DNA of 32,323 nt from Welwitschia mirabilis. Taxonomy: Eukaryota; Gnetophyta; Gnetopsida; Welwitschiales. Of this stretch, positions 22,057-32,323 are shown piece by piece (position 1 is the stretch's first letter; every line of letters starts with the position of its first letter). The notes beneath the pieces were generated by a model. That model was not told the origin of the DNA, did no database searches, and worked only from the letters and a program-made list of their open reading frames with translations. The position numbers and the translations under genes were made by a program. The stretch covers positions 55,278,313-55,310,635 of the forward strand of contig JBOZIK010000001.1 of the NCBI GenBank assembly GCA_051453625.1, given 5' to 3'.

Positions 22057-22231
22057 ATTGTCTTGTGGAGGAGAAATCCCCAACACTTCTTTTAATGCTT
22101 TCATGTTAAATAAAGTCTTCTGAATTAGTTTTTCAACAACTAGTAAACATTGATCTTGTAGTGAAGGAGAAAGACCCAAAACTCCCTTTAATGTTTTCAC
22201 GTTTGAATAAAGACTTCTCAATAATTTTTTC
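22057..22231. repeat. Degenerate tandem duplication, period about 92 bp
   Basis: The segment attgtcttgtggaggagaaa (22057) recurs as attgatcttgtagtgaagga (22149). Both continue with 'ccc-aa-act-c-tttaatg-tttca' and 'aataaag-cttct'. Two units are visible. Confidence 0.7.
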
Positions 22232-22423
22232 CTAAAATTATTTAATTATCATTAATATACAATATATTTAAAATACTTCCTCTAGACATTTCGCTTTTAA
22301 AATTCTTTTGAAATTTGAATGGAATGTTTTCATTTAGCTACATGATTAACATAAAAATAAACTTTTATCCTTTTTCATATTTACTACATGACATTTGCAT
22401 GATCACGTGATTATTTTATAAAA

Positions 22424-22581
22424 GCTTATTGCATACCACAATTACCATTATTTAGTAACAATTATTGCATATTACGATCACTATAATTTGGTAAAGCTTA
22501 TTTCGTATCGCTATTGCCATTATTTGGTAAAGCTTATCGCATATCGCTATCATTATTATTTGGTAAAGCCTGTTGCATATG
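22424..22581. repeat. 36-bp minisatellite, four full units plus a partial
   Basis: Unit starts fall at 22424, 22460, 22496, 22532 and 22568, an exact 36-bp period. The core is 'ttattgcatat-gctat-a-tattatttggtaaagc'. Thirty-six is a multiple of three, which explains an apparent repetitive minus-strand frame (22452-22688) that I regard as spurious. The array lies about 1 kb upstream of the ATG13 start codon. Confidence 0.9.
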
Positions 22582-22699
22582 TAAAATGCTGTAAGACTTG
22601 AATTAGTACTGAGATTAGGACGGAGGTACAGAAAAAGTCTCGAGTACAAACCTAAACAAGAATTAATTAAGGGCATAGGTTCGACCACAGCAACAATTA

Positions 22700-23436
22700 A
22701 CTTTTAATTAAAGATTTTGAAGACACGTCCGTAAACCACAAAGAAAAAGCAACACGTGAAGAAGAGAGGGAGCCCAGAAATACGGGGTCAAGGCGCGCCT
22801 GACGTTGCTCAATTCTGACGCCACACGCAAAGCTCAGCAGAATTCAAAGCTTTTCAAACGTTCCTTGAATCTTACAGCACTTGCGCGGGGTGTCCGCGTT
22901 CTTCTTGAAGTAAAGAGATATACTTCCGTCTGCAACAGTTGTACTGAATTCGTCCTGCAGCAAATCCAACGGCGACACAGGAAGCGTTGAATGAATAAAG
23001 TAAGAAGCCGCACGGATGCGTTTGTTTTCAAATTCCCTCTCCCATTGCTTTTTGTTGTACAGGCGTCTCTTTTCAAATTTTGTTTTGTTTGCTGTAATTA
23101 ATGTCTTCTTTTGCTATGGATGAAGGCTTTAGGGAATTCTCTTTCGTTTGGACCTCAGAAGGATGATAAGTAGCTGCGGTGGTTGTCAAATTGGATTAAG
23201 TCTGCGCTTTGGCTGCTGTCTTTCAATCAAACCCTAGCTTTTGTACTGATCGTTTCAATTACCCCCCGCTTTGTTGATTCTTGCAAGACACGCAGCCAGA
23301 TAATGCAGAGAGTTTGTTCATCTTTTCGTCAACGATACGGAACTACGTCGGAGGAGGAGGAAACTTCGTTACTCTTGTTTTCTGCACCTCAAAGTGTAGA
23401 TAAGGAGTCGCCGTTTCGTCTTGTGCGAATTTTGTC
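22700..23436 (+). promoter_or_regulatory. ATG13 promoter and 5' leader region
   Basis: GC content rises sharply here. A G-box core CACGTG lies at 22753-22758, a bZIP or bHLH binding motif. TGACGT lies at 22800-22805 and TGACGCCA near 22816, bZIP-type sites. The transcription start is not identifiable. A short leader intron is possible (AAA|GTAAGA near 22999, acceptor ttgtacag near 23062). Several upstream ATGs exist, including a 123-codon frame from 23183 that overlaps the ATG13 start in another frame. If unspliced in the mRNA, it could reduce translation of the main frame. Confidence 0.45.
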
Positions 23437-25949
23437 ATGGCTTCCAACAGCAGCGGCCTTCTGCATGCAGACGTCGCTAAAACGGAGCAAATTACAGCAG
23501 ATTTTTTCAATAAAAGCGTTCATACCATATTGGAGTCCAGAATTCCGTCTTTGAAACAAAACATGAGATGCTGTTTCCGATCTTATTCTTCTTCCTCGGA
23601 AGGGATTTCTTTATCCGAGGGCTTGGAAGAATGGCGTCAGAGTATGGCAAACCCTCTCATTCTGGATGTTCTTTGCATTAGCGGTCAATTCCACAAAAAA
23701 TTCCCTACCATTTGCAAGACACAGAGCCCGATCACCAACGGACAGATGATAGAGCGCTGGATCTTGGAGCATCAAGATAAAAGGAAAATTAGGAGAGATT
23801 TTACCATAGGCGACAAGGTTACCTTTGGCAATGTGGGGAGGGAGATCAATCAAGGTAGATTTTCTGAGGTTTCTACCATTGCCACAGATTCTTTTCTTTC
23901 TTACAAGAAAACATACCGACGGACTGTGATATTGCTCCGCTCTCTTTATTGTACTGCCAGGCTCTTACCGGCTTATCGTGTCTACCAACGCGCAAAATTA
24001 TCCGATTCTAATTGCAATTTCACAGTGTCTTATAGGGTTTTACTAGGGAATGAATCGATCCGTACAGATGAATACTTGATGAAATCCTATCGGTTCTCGC
24101 CAATAGAAACTTCATGCGGCACTATCTGTGTATCAGTTCTCTATCGTCCAGAGAGCCCAATTTTAGCAAGTGCCTTCTCCAATGTCTCTGATTCTTTGCC
24201 GCCTCGGATTATTACGGACTATGTAAAAAGTCCTTCAGACACGCAAAGAAAGTTTTCCTACAATTCACCATCCATTTCGGTAAACGGAACCACAAAGCCG
24301 CATAGTTGGAATGGTGTTCAATACAAAGCATTGAATTCTCCCAAATCTAGAGAATGTCCAAACAAATTCTCTCCTTCATTTTCTCCTTGCCAGGCACATG
24401 TCTGTGACTCTTACCCTACAAAGCCTTGTCAATCTCGTCCTATACAGATAATTTTTGATGAATACCGATCATCACCTCCCTTATCCTTGTCTCCTCCGTT
24501 GCTATCATCCCCTTTGAAAGAAGGTTGCATTTATGATCGACGTTCGCCCCAGGGAAGCGTTCCTGTTAACATCCCAAAACCGGTCGTCTGTGGAGCTTTG
24601 AGGGATTTTGCAGCTGAGAATTCTAGTCCCCACAAAAGTTATCTTCCTTTTGTCAGCCCTAATAGCAGCAGACCAGATCTTTTGCGCCGAAGCACTGCTG
24701 AATGGCAATCTTCGAGGAGATTCACTTCGTTAAAGCCAGAGGGCTTGCAGGTCGCTTCTAACGTATGCCCTAGCCGAAAGGTAATCAGAATTGTATAAAA
24801 ACCGCAGATAGAGCAAGGATTAGTCTTCATTCAATCTGCATTCANNNNNNNNNNTTAGATACTGAAAATATGCTAGTCTTCAGCGGTCGCGGCAGTAGAT
24901 TCAAACTCCGATTTATTATTTGGATTTTTGGGACGTTGCAGTTATGTAAGAGTACGAAGGAGGAGAGTGGACAGTCCCAGCGCATGAGATCCTCACCCAG
25001 CGGAACATTATTCTCCAGAAGTTCCAGTAGAAAGTCCTATCTGGACGAGACAGAAGACGAGGACTTTTCATGCCCTTTTGCTGTGTATGATGACGAAGTA
25101 ACTGACTGGACAAGCAGGTAAATGATTTTGGTGTGTGCCTTTCCCAAGGCTTTTTTAGTTATTCAGCAGGCTAGTAATAGATCGTTGACAGTGCTTCCAT
25201 AGTTCTTATAGATATAGTGACATTTCCTTCAAGGAAAACTTTGAAAAAGACTATGCAGACAGGAACACCAATTTTATGCTCTTCATAAATTACACAAGTC
25301 GTAGAGCCCTTGCATTGGTATTTTTGTTTTTATTTCTTCCCGAAAAATATAAATTTCATGCTTGTAATGTTCGTTACAAAATGAGGAAGAATGAAATAAT
25401 ACAAAACCAGCTGTAGCACATTTAAGGGTAACATGTATGAAGGAAAAAATTGATTTTTGTTTTAGCAGGTGGTCCTGGGACTGAGCTCCACACACCAAAT
25501 CAGATGGATGTTAAAATATATTCTTAGAAACGAATCTCATTATAGTTAGGCCTGCAACTCACCATGAGTTGACAACCACATAGATCTATTTCAGATATGT
25601 AGAATTGGGTCAAAATTTGCATCTTTATGCAAGTGCCACCGAAGAAATCATATTCTGATTTTTGCCCATAGAATCTTGCCACATGAGGAATGATATTCTG
25701 ATTGAATATTTGAGAATTAACATTGAACAAAGTTAATGAGTTGTCTAGAAGCACTGCGACTGCCTATAAATACTACATCCCCAAGGTCAATTTCTGATCA
25801 AGATTAACTGATAAGAATCAACTATAACTATCCTCCTTGTCAAGTGCTTCCATCGTTCTTTTAACTTTTGTTTATGCATTGTCACCATAATGTTTCAGGT
25901 CAGCAGTCCTTGCAAGATCAGGGATCTATCTCATCAATATCTCAAGCAG
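23437..25949 (+). CDS. ATG13: Autophagy-related protein 13 (ATG13), 5' part of the gene; exons 1 to 3, 3' end not found
   Basis: ATG13 is the regulatory subunit of the ATG1 kinase complex and starts autophagosome formation when TOR releases it. Exon 1 (23437-24780, 448 codons) starts at ATGGCT with G at -3 and +4. The HORMA domain spans about residues 15-250: QITADFFNKSVHTILESRIP (18-37), MIERWI (104-109), YKKTYRRTVILLRSLY (156-171), RLLPAYRV (175-182). LPPRIITDYVKSP (254-266) follows, then a Ser/Pro-rich disordered region. Exon 2 (24942-25117) joins in phase 0 (intron 24781-24941) and carries SGTLFSRSSSRKSYLDETED and FSCPFAVYDDE, the conserved plant ATG13 block. Exon 3 (25899-25949) is probable. 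Plant ATG13 is about 600 residues, and the conserved C-terminal block (AVG-LV-ML-TAPPLR type) was not found downstream, so the gene probably runs out of the window. The exon 2/3 frame looks off by one (see findings). Confidence 0.9.
24781..24941 (+). other. ATG13 intron 1 (contains a 10-N gap)
   Basis: The donor AAAG|GTAATC at 24781 and acceptor TTGCAG at 24941 give a phase-0 junction between CPSRK and LCKSTKEESG. This fits the family alignment. The 10-N gap at 24845-24854 lies within the intron, so its length is approximate. Confidence 0.85.
24845..24854. other. Assembly gap (10 N)
   Basis: Ten N bases inside ATG13 intron 1. Confidence 0.99.
25118..25898 (+). other. ATG13 intron 2
   Basis: The donor AGCAG|GTAAAT at 25118 and acceptor tgtttcag at 25898 define a 781-bp intron in phase 2. 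Apparent minus-strand frames inside it (25283-25498, 25524-25754) have no recognisable motif. Confidence 0.65.
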
Positions 25950-28548
25950 GTGTCTTCTTTACTCTATCACTGGCTTAGAGTGCGAGTCTGCTTTAGATGA
26001 TTCACAGTGCATCATCTAAATCAGACTCATATTCTAACCCATTTGCATTCTATTTTATTATGATAAACTAAAACTTTTTCATACAGCTTACTATTTTACT
26101 TTATTAATTCTGGATTGAAAATAGCTCTTGAAGATCATTGTTTTGTGCGCTAATTTGTTAATATCAAATTGAATTTGTTTTAACCTTGCTGCGGTTTTTT
26201 TAATATTCAAAAAACCAGAAAAGTAAGTTTTGGGCCTCATCATTATTAAAAAAGATAAAAACATAAAGTAGTGCCCTTTTTCTTCTTCTAGTCTTTTCTT
26301 TTCTTTCCTTTCTTTTCCTCTCTCTCTCTTTTTTTTTGCCCCCTCTTTTGGTTATTTCGTGATAGTACACATTAAATATGGTATTGTTGTTTGCACTTTG
26401 ACATTAGTTTGACGTCTTATATTAAAAATACACTTTGTGTTGTTGTTTCTTGTGACTACGACTTAATCTTCTTGGCTGGTGATTGAGGACATGATGTTCC
26501 TGATTGATATGCTTTTGTATAATTGAATCAATTCATTCTGTTCATAACCAGTAGGAAATGTTTATCTTGACAGTTGACGCACCTTCCCTCCTTCTGTGAG
26601 TTCATCTTGTCTTACATTTACATCTGGTAAAAAATGGCTTAATCATCACAAACACAGTCTCGATATTTTCCATTCTGCAATGTTCCTATTTGTCTGGCAT
26701 CATTTAGAGATCCTTCTTTCAATGTGCACTGTTTTGTTTTAGAGTGGGATTAGATCTTTTCTAATGATTTAGATTGGATACAAAACTAGCTACCGGAGGA
26801 AAATAACTTTTTCAGGGCACGGTAGATGTTGATATCAGTGTTCAAGTTCAACCCAAACCAGCCTCATCCTCTTCAGTTTGTCATCTCAGGACATCACTTT
26901 TGGCATATTGCTTCTTCACTTTTCTGTTAGATCTGACTGATCTTAAATTCTTAATCCATTTAGGCTTGAAACATGATCATGGGATTGTGATTATTCTCTG
27001 ATCTTCAGTGATCTTTCTGTTTTGGGGAAATGACAAAAAGATGTGATTGGGGTACTAGAATAAAACATTAAATGTTTTTGTCATGTGTGATTGAATCATA
27101 ATTTATTCTCATTTAATGAATATTTGCCTGCAATTCATTAGAGACGCCTAATGTGAAAAGTTGATTATGTTAAGTAATTGACTTCCATACAAAGGGTATG
27201 ACTTGCAAAAGAGGCATGTATTGTAATATGTAACGTTGTGCATAAAACATAAGGTTATTGGTAGTCGAGCGATCAGGCACACAGTTGTGGTTATGGCCCT
27301 TAACAAAACAGGACTGGCCACTTGGCAGCATTAGAGAGAGGGAGTAAGGTAGGCCCTCTGAGCTAGAATGTTAAACCAGACTACCATTCATGTTGCATGG
27401 CTGTTAGAGACAAATGAATAAAGGATGATGCTTATTTTCCACGAATTCCTTCATTATTTTCTGAAATGTTGTTTTTCATTAAATAAATTTGTTGTTCGAA
27501 TTACTTTTGAGAATGCTTAAGATTATCATCTACGTTAGGTTCCTAAAACGCTAAGTAGCCTGTTACAGAAACTACTTCAATTCCCCTTTAAATCAATGTA
27601 TTATATCATTGGCATTGCATCTGTCAATCTAAAATTCTAAATCATACTTGGATGAATTGCTTCTATGGTTAAATGATTCATCCTTTTATAGGAGCAATCA
27701 CTCTTGTATCAAGTTTCAGAAGAAACATATCAACCATTGGTCTGCCCCTTTCAGGCCTCTTCTTACATGTTCTTAACCTTGTCCCTTCAACAACTTTGAT
27801 GAGATTTCTCTGATCTGGTTTCATGCCTTAGGATTGATGAGGAGGGAGATAGATGATATGTATCCATCATGATGGCCTGTATCACTGGTAGACCACATCT
27901 GTCTAGATCTTCAGATACGGATTCTGCAAAGAAATCATCATGGCTAGTCCTGGCAGGATTCTTTAACTTCCCAAAATTCATTATTGGGTTAATCTTAAGG
28001 CCAAAAGGAAACTCAATGGAATGTTGGAATTCTGGCATTTAAATATTACTCTGATGCTAATTAGCATATTAACAACTATTCACCAAAATGCTAAAATAAT
28101 ATAATTAAAATGGTCTTGTCCCTTATCGAGTATTAATTACAGTACAATATGGTGGGCCAGAGCTGCTTCCCCTTACATGCCAATAATGAAGCCATATTAA
28201 ATCCCAGTTATGGTATGATGATGTTCCATTATCAAGAATTTATCAATCTATAAGAAATCACAGAACGCAATGTTAAGAGGAGCCACATTTGTCAAAAAGG
28301 GCATGCATAAAATGCACAGCCACACGTAGGGCTCCCTGCCTTGATACCATACCAACGTTCTCGTAGTTTTTAGGATTGGGCATGCTGATACCATAGGATG
28401 GTCCCATTTGACACTGTTATCCCTCCAAGGATATTGGGGTCCCTTTAAAAGGGTCCCATACAAAGGGAGTATGCTGATATACCTCCTCCACTTCGAGCGT
28501 TGGAGGGGCACTGCAGTGTGTCTTCACTAGTAGAGTTGCTTTTCTCCT

Positions 28549-28950
28549 TTCCCACTGGTGGGTTCTGCTAGATCCATCTCTGTTAGATGACAGTGTGCCA
28601 ATCATTGAACTTGATTCATGTATCAGGGAGGTCTGATAATGATGGCGATAGATCCAATGATCGCATTGGAAGGAGTCACCCAAACTTCCCTCGATCAATG
28701 TCGGGGTTTGGGAGCATCCTAGTATCCCTCCCTAGTTATTGGGTCCTTATGTCTGCCTCTCCAGTAGGGGGTTTCAGCAGATCCACCTAGGTTAGATGAC
28801 AATTAGTAGCCATTCATGCATCAAGGAGTCTGATCACGACTTGCCCACGTCTGCCTTCCTGATTGTGGGTGCCCCTGATCCAGTCCAATTAGATGATTTG
28901 GAATTGGTCATTGCTGTTTGATTCATATATCACATAACCTTATAGCCATT
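28549..28950. repeat. Three degenerate copies of a roughly 100-bp motif
   Basis: Related blocks start near 28569 (agatccatctctgttagatg), 28779 (agatccacctaggttagatg) and 28876 (tgatccagtccaattagatg). Each is preceded by a 'tgcct/c-c-t-ggg' stretch and followed by 'ttcat-tatca'. Spacing is 210 then 97 bp. The overlapping minus-strand frames (28248-28511, 28417-28698) have no known motif. Confidence 0.5.
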
Positions 28951-29447
28951 TCCCTAGAGGCGATTTGTTTATGCATTGCCTTTGAAAGGTTAGCTGTGAT
29001 AAGACATCATTGGGCCATTCATTACTATGTAATCTTTTTAATCTTGTAAGCACATATTATCCATTCAACCTTAGATTGTGTTTTCTATCTGTTTTCTTCT
29101 CTATGCATCTTTTCATTCCGTCTTTATCTTGGCATAATCTTGTTCCTCATTAATTGTAGAGATCTTTCTAGTAGCAAATCCTTGAATTTTGTGAGGCACA
29201 TTCACAGCTCATGTGATTAATTTCCATGGTTATTCATTCACCTTCTGGAGGCACCTTATTTTGTGTTGCAAAGCCTTCTTTACACATCTGTGTGCTATCA
29301 TGGCTATTTACACTTTAGATGTTCTTTTTGTATGTTTCAGATGAATGTAATTGTTACCGTTTCTTTAGGTTCTTTGTATTGTTGAGATGAATAGCTATCC
29401 TGATTATTGAAACATGGGTGTTTGAGCTTATGTTTTTCTTCTCAAAG

Positions 29448-29468
29448 CCTTGTTGGATTCCAACAAGG
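29448..29468. repeat. Perfect inverted repeat, 9-bp arms
   Basis: ccttgttgg and ccaacaagg flank a 3-base loop (att). No poly-T follows and the context is intronic, so no function is assigned. Confidence 0.6.
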
Positions 29469-30544
29469 AGTGCATTGTTCTTCGAGTCTTGAGGGGAGTC
29501 TTGTGCTCTGTTTTGCCTCTAAATTTGTTCTTAGCCTTTTTTAAAGGATAGCCTGTCTGTGTATACACTTGATCTTTCTGGTGGTCACTGAATGAATTGA
29601 GAGCTAGACTGCATGTATCTTGAAAACATCATAAGTTCTGCACTAAGTATCAACTTCAGAGGACATTTCCAAACAACTGTCATATCATTGGTTATCATCA
29701 ACCTTGGGCTCTGTCATAGAAATCGAAAGGAGATATTGCCTAGTGTAGATGCGCATGGGATCTTTTCCATGTTGAATGAAGAAGTTATTTTGCATGGTGA
29801 TGCAGTGTTTCTGACAAAGGATTTGAGGTTAGTAATGCACATGCAAAAGAAGGACAGAAGGCAGCATGGCTCAAGGGTTTCCTTAGTGCAAAACTAGACA
29901 AAAACATATTTGTGGAAGATGTCCATGTTAGGATTTGAAGCAAAATCCTGTGTTAGAGTTCTCATGTAATGTTATTGATGTCTGGTAACATCCTAAAAGA
30001 AGGTTGACCCTTGGCAGTCCATTTACCTGTTGTAATTTAAAGTTCAAATATCAAATGAGACTCATGAATAAATAGAGGATAAGATTTGGAGTTTTCAAGC
30101 TTCGCTTGGGTTAAAAGTTAAAACCATAAGCCTATTTAAAGGACTTGATCCTTGTACATTGTGTGGTGACAAGTTCATTTGCATGATTAGTAGTAGAGCT
30201 TTTCATTCTCTTTTGGATGTTCACCTTTTACTTTTGAGGGTGTTACCACATAAGTCTATGTGTCTTGTGACTCTTCTTGTTTTGCATATTTGTTGTTTTA
30301 TCGTTTGCTGCCTTTGTTGTCGTTCCATGTAAACTCTAGGTTTTCATAATTGGCATTGGAGGGCCAAGTTGGAATCATTAGGTGTTACAATTGCATGAAG
30401 GAGAAGGTAGCAAAGATGTCCAAAGAAGGTAGATACAATGTCTTTCACTTTGTGCGATTTATTTCAAGCAAGTTTTTGTGATATCATAAGTTTATTTGAA
30501 TAATTTTTAAAGAACTTCAGGGTTCTCGATCCTTACAACTGTAA

Positions 30545-30560
30545 CCAGGCATATGCCTGG
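30545..30560. repeat. Perfect 16-bp palindrome
   Basis: ccaggcatatgcctgg is fully self-complementary. It lies just beyond the LINE remnant and has no assigned function. Confidence 0.6.
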
Positions 30561-30599
30561 CATATTGTTGACTTCCTAAATCATGTGTGGGCCAGATGA

Positions 30600-31650
30600 G
30601 GCATTCTAATAGAGACGTGAGGGTATGAACTTTTACAAAATTGAATCCATGCACCCTTTTTGTCTCTGAAAACTCATCATGCCACATTAGCTGCACACTT
30701 AGGGGTAATGACCACGTGCCAATTAAGAAGGTCGTATTTCTTACTCATCATTCTGAAAACCTTGCAATAAAAAGTTGCTTCTTATCTTATCAATCTCTTT
30801 CCAAGTCCATCCAGCAGCATAGATGGAGGAGACATAGATGGTTGTTGAACTTATAATGCCTTGCACAAAAATTAACTTGCCTGCTGAGGAGGGGAAAAGT
30901 TTCCTCCATGATGAAAGCTTGTTGTTAATGTTGTCTATTATCATGTGGCAGATGCCTNNNNNNNNNNCTGAAGAGAGGGACATCCACATAAGAGAATCGG
31001 AAAAAGCCTATGTTGCAATCCACAATCCAACCCATACGCCAAAGTCTAAATTTAGAAGTATTCACCCCATAAATGACTGTTTTCCTTTAATTAACATGAG
31101 ACTGGTAACCCTTTTGAAGTTTTCAAGAGCCTTCTTTATTCTTCCCATTTCATAGAGCTAAGCAGCAAAAGGGATATTGGTATCATCTGCAAATAAAGAG
31201 GTGGACTAAGGGTCTGCTTGACTGATGCTTTTTTAGGAGTTGAGCAACCTAATCTTCTTCTGTTAATCTGGATAGCATATTTTATCACTTTGATATTGTT
31301 CATAACTGCCCTGCTCCATAATTTCCCAAATCCTTTGTTCTTCAAGATTAGTTCCAGAGATTCCAAAGTGGTTTTATTGGATTCCTTTGATATGTCCACC
31401 TTCAGGATTCCTTAAGGAATCTTCCTTCTGTGTGCATCTTGGATGATTTCGTGAAGCTGAATAAAACAATTCAAGTTGGAATAAAGCCAGAATGGTTAGG
31501 CTAAACACATTTGTTAAGAATGGGCTTAATATTAGCATGTTCTTTATATAATGTGTTGAATCTAGGGAGGATTCCTATTTCAGAGGTAATCTGCTGCTAT
31601 ATGTCCTTGCATGTCCTATATCTATTGGGGATATTTTCATAAAGCGATTG
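30600..31650 (-). pseudogene. Decayed LINE (L1-type) reverse transcriptase, antisense to ATG13
   Basis: Reading the minus strand from high to low coordinates: QLHEIIQDAHRRK, then KVDISKESNKTTLESLELIL and KNKGFGKLW (31399-31300), where LINEs have the 'DKAYD' palm motif. A TLSPP segment stands for the GDPLSP motif. LFADDTNIPFAA follows, with the catalytic FADD at 31182-31193, then RIKKALENFKRVTSLMLIKG. After that come NNKLSSWRKLFPSSAGKLI and WKEIDKIRSNFLLQG (30950-30760), the conserved post-RT block. Weaker similarity (LLNWHVV-TPK) reaches about 30620. Frameshifts, stops and a 10-N gap interrupt it. No endonuclease domain or poly(A) end was identified. Confidence 0.85.
30958..30967. other. Assembly gap (10 N)
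   Basis: Ten N bases inside the LINE remnant. Confidence 0.99.
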
Positions 31651-32323
31651 CATCTAATTCCCCCATTTACCTTTGAGTTCAACTTCCATTTTGAGCACTG
31701 TTATCAAGGCTATGGCACAGGTGGTTTCTGAATTCCAAAAGTCAAGCGGCAAAGAGAGGAAACAAATACATATCACTCTTCTTTTGTTATTTGATAACTG
31801 AAATCTCTTATCTCGTATACCTAGTTCCTCTTTAGCTACTCGCATGCTTTGGTTTCAGAAAGGGCATTCTCTATGTCCCAAGATCCATCGCATGTCTTCT
31901 TTTATTTGGAATTAGAAGAACTGCTCTTCTAGATATTAAAAGCGGTTCCATAAATATTCTTCCAGTTTAGATGAATCCATTCTCTAATAATTGTGATATC
32001 AAGGATTGTACCTAAGGAGATGGCACAAGCATCCAACTAGTGGATCTTCTCCTTTTCTTCTCCTATCCTGTCTAAAACCTCTATCCTTTGTATCTTATCG
32101 TGCAGCTTAGACCTGAAGTTGTTTGCAAAAGAATTCAAGTTTGCATGCCTTGCATCTGCTTCTTTTTGTCTTCTACTCTTTCTTGACTCGAAGCATGCAG
32201 CCCAGATTGATGTGGAGCGTACTGCTGGGGCCGAGCCTAGTTAAGAGTGGAGTGGTGTAACCTCCATCTTTATTTTTCAGTATTTATTACTTTTATATTA
32301 GCGGGGTTGGAGTGATGTAACTC
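31650..32323. other. Sequence beyond the LINE RT, probably upstream LINE DNA, undetermined
   Basis: The minus-strand frame 31654-31845 and neighbouring open stretches could be the region between endonuclease and RT of the LINE, but I recognise no motif. A short duplication (ggagtggtgtaacctc near 32251 and ggagtgatgtaactc at 32309-32323) reaches the window edge. Confidence 0.3.

Larger units (their letters stand above)
25950..32323 (+). other. Probable ATG13 intron 3, running past the window edge
   Basis: After the donor CAG|GTGTCT at 25950, no sequence encoding the conserved ATG13 C-terminus was found by reading to the end. If exon 3 is real, the intron exceeds 6.3 kb, as is common in gymnosperms. 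It contains a degenerate repeat at 28.5-28.95 kb and an antisense LINE remnant at 30.6-31.65 kb. I see nothing else of note at 26.0-27.7 kb or 29.0-30.5 kb; the plus-strand frame 29613-29897 is unrecognised. Confidence 0.45.

Noticed and set aside
22452-22688. Minus-strand 78-codon frame with a repeating peptide
   Set aside because: It is a by-product of the 36-bp minisatellite, whose period is a multiple of three.
22805-23076. Frames on both strands in the ATG13 leader region (61 and 80 codons)
   Set aside because: They overlap each other and lack homology; higher GC simply lowers stop-codon frequency here.
24505-24830. Minus-strand frames opposite ATG13 exon 1
   Set aside because: They are shadows of the ATG13 coding strand with no independent motifs.
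28331-28400. Minus-strand TGGTATCA-type sequences resembling a tRNA-Met primer-binding site of an LTR retrotransposon
   Set aside because: No LTR boundary precedes it, the match is only 8 bases, and two such sites lie close together without other retrotransposon signals.

Overview
The window looks like nuclear DNA of a large-genome seed plant, and my best guess is a gymnosperm. The evidence is AT-rich sequence crowded with decayed transposons, a plant ATG13 gene with GT-AG introns, and a third ATG13 intron with no end in sight after more than 6.3 kb. The gymnosperm guess is an inference; the sequence shows no lineage marker. Assembly gaps of exactly 100 N (17206-17305, 18197-18296) and 10 N (3518-3527, 24845-24854, 30958-30967) interrupt it.

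Positions 25-11035 are best read as one 11,011-bp CACTA (En/Spm-type) DNA transposon. It has terminal inverted repeats that begin CACTA-like, a 3-bp target duplication TAT on both sides, and subterminal zones packed with short direct and inverted AAGGCATTT-type repeats. I recognise no transposase in it. Its interior carries a clear fragment of a host gene: one exon of cullin 4 (CUL4) on the minus strand, with plausible splice sites and two in-frame stops. Three other exon-like islands are also on the minus strand: 10294-10538 just inside the right end, 8605-8701, and about 325-545 near the left end. The element is therefore a candidate 'Pack-CACTA' that captured gene fragments. It also holds two copies of a roughly 295-bp tandem repeat that runs into an assembly gap.

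Positions 11036 to about 18200 are decayed Ty3/gypsy LTR retrotransposon DNA. The first copy has protease, reverse transcriptase, RNase H and integrase remnants in order (about 11600-14850). A second integrase remnant (17306-18196) lies on a small contig between two 100-N gaps. Between them are purine-rich microsatellites and a 470-bp-spaced duplication. A poly(A)-tailed stretch at 18297-18463 resembles a LINE 3' end. From there to about 22.4 kb the DNA is AT-rich and non-coding apart from short repeats and one GC-richer island at 21391-21727.

The only probable functional host gene is ATG13, the regulatory subunit of the ATG1 autophagy kinase complex, on the plus strand. Exon 1 is 23437-24780, exon 2 is 24942-25117 and a probable exon 3 is 25899-25949. 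The expected C-terminal exon was not found, so the gene probably continues past the window. Upstream lie a 36-bp minisatellite and a GC-richer leader with a G-box and TGACG sites. A decayed LINE reverse transcriptase (about 30600-31650, minus strand) sits antisense in what would be intron 3.
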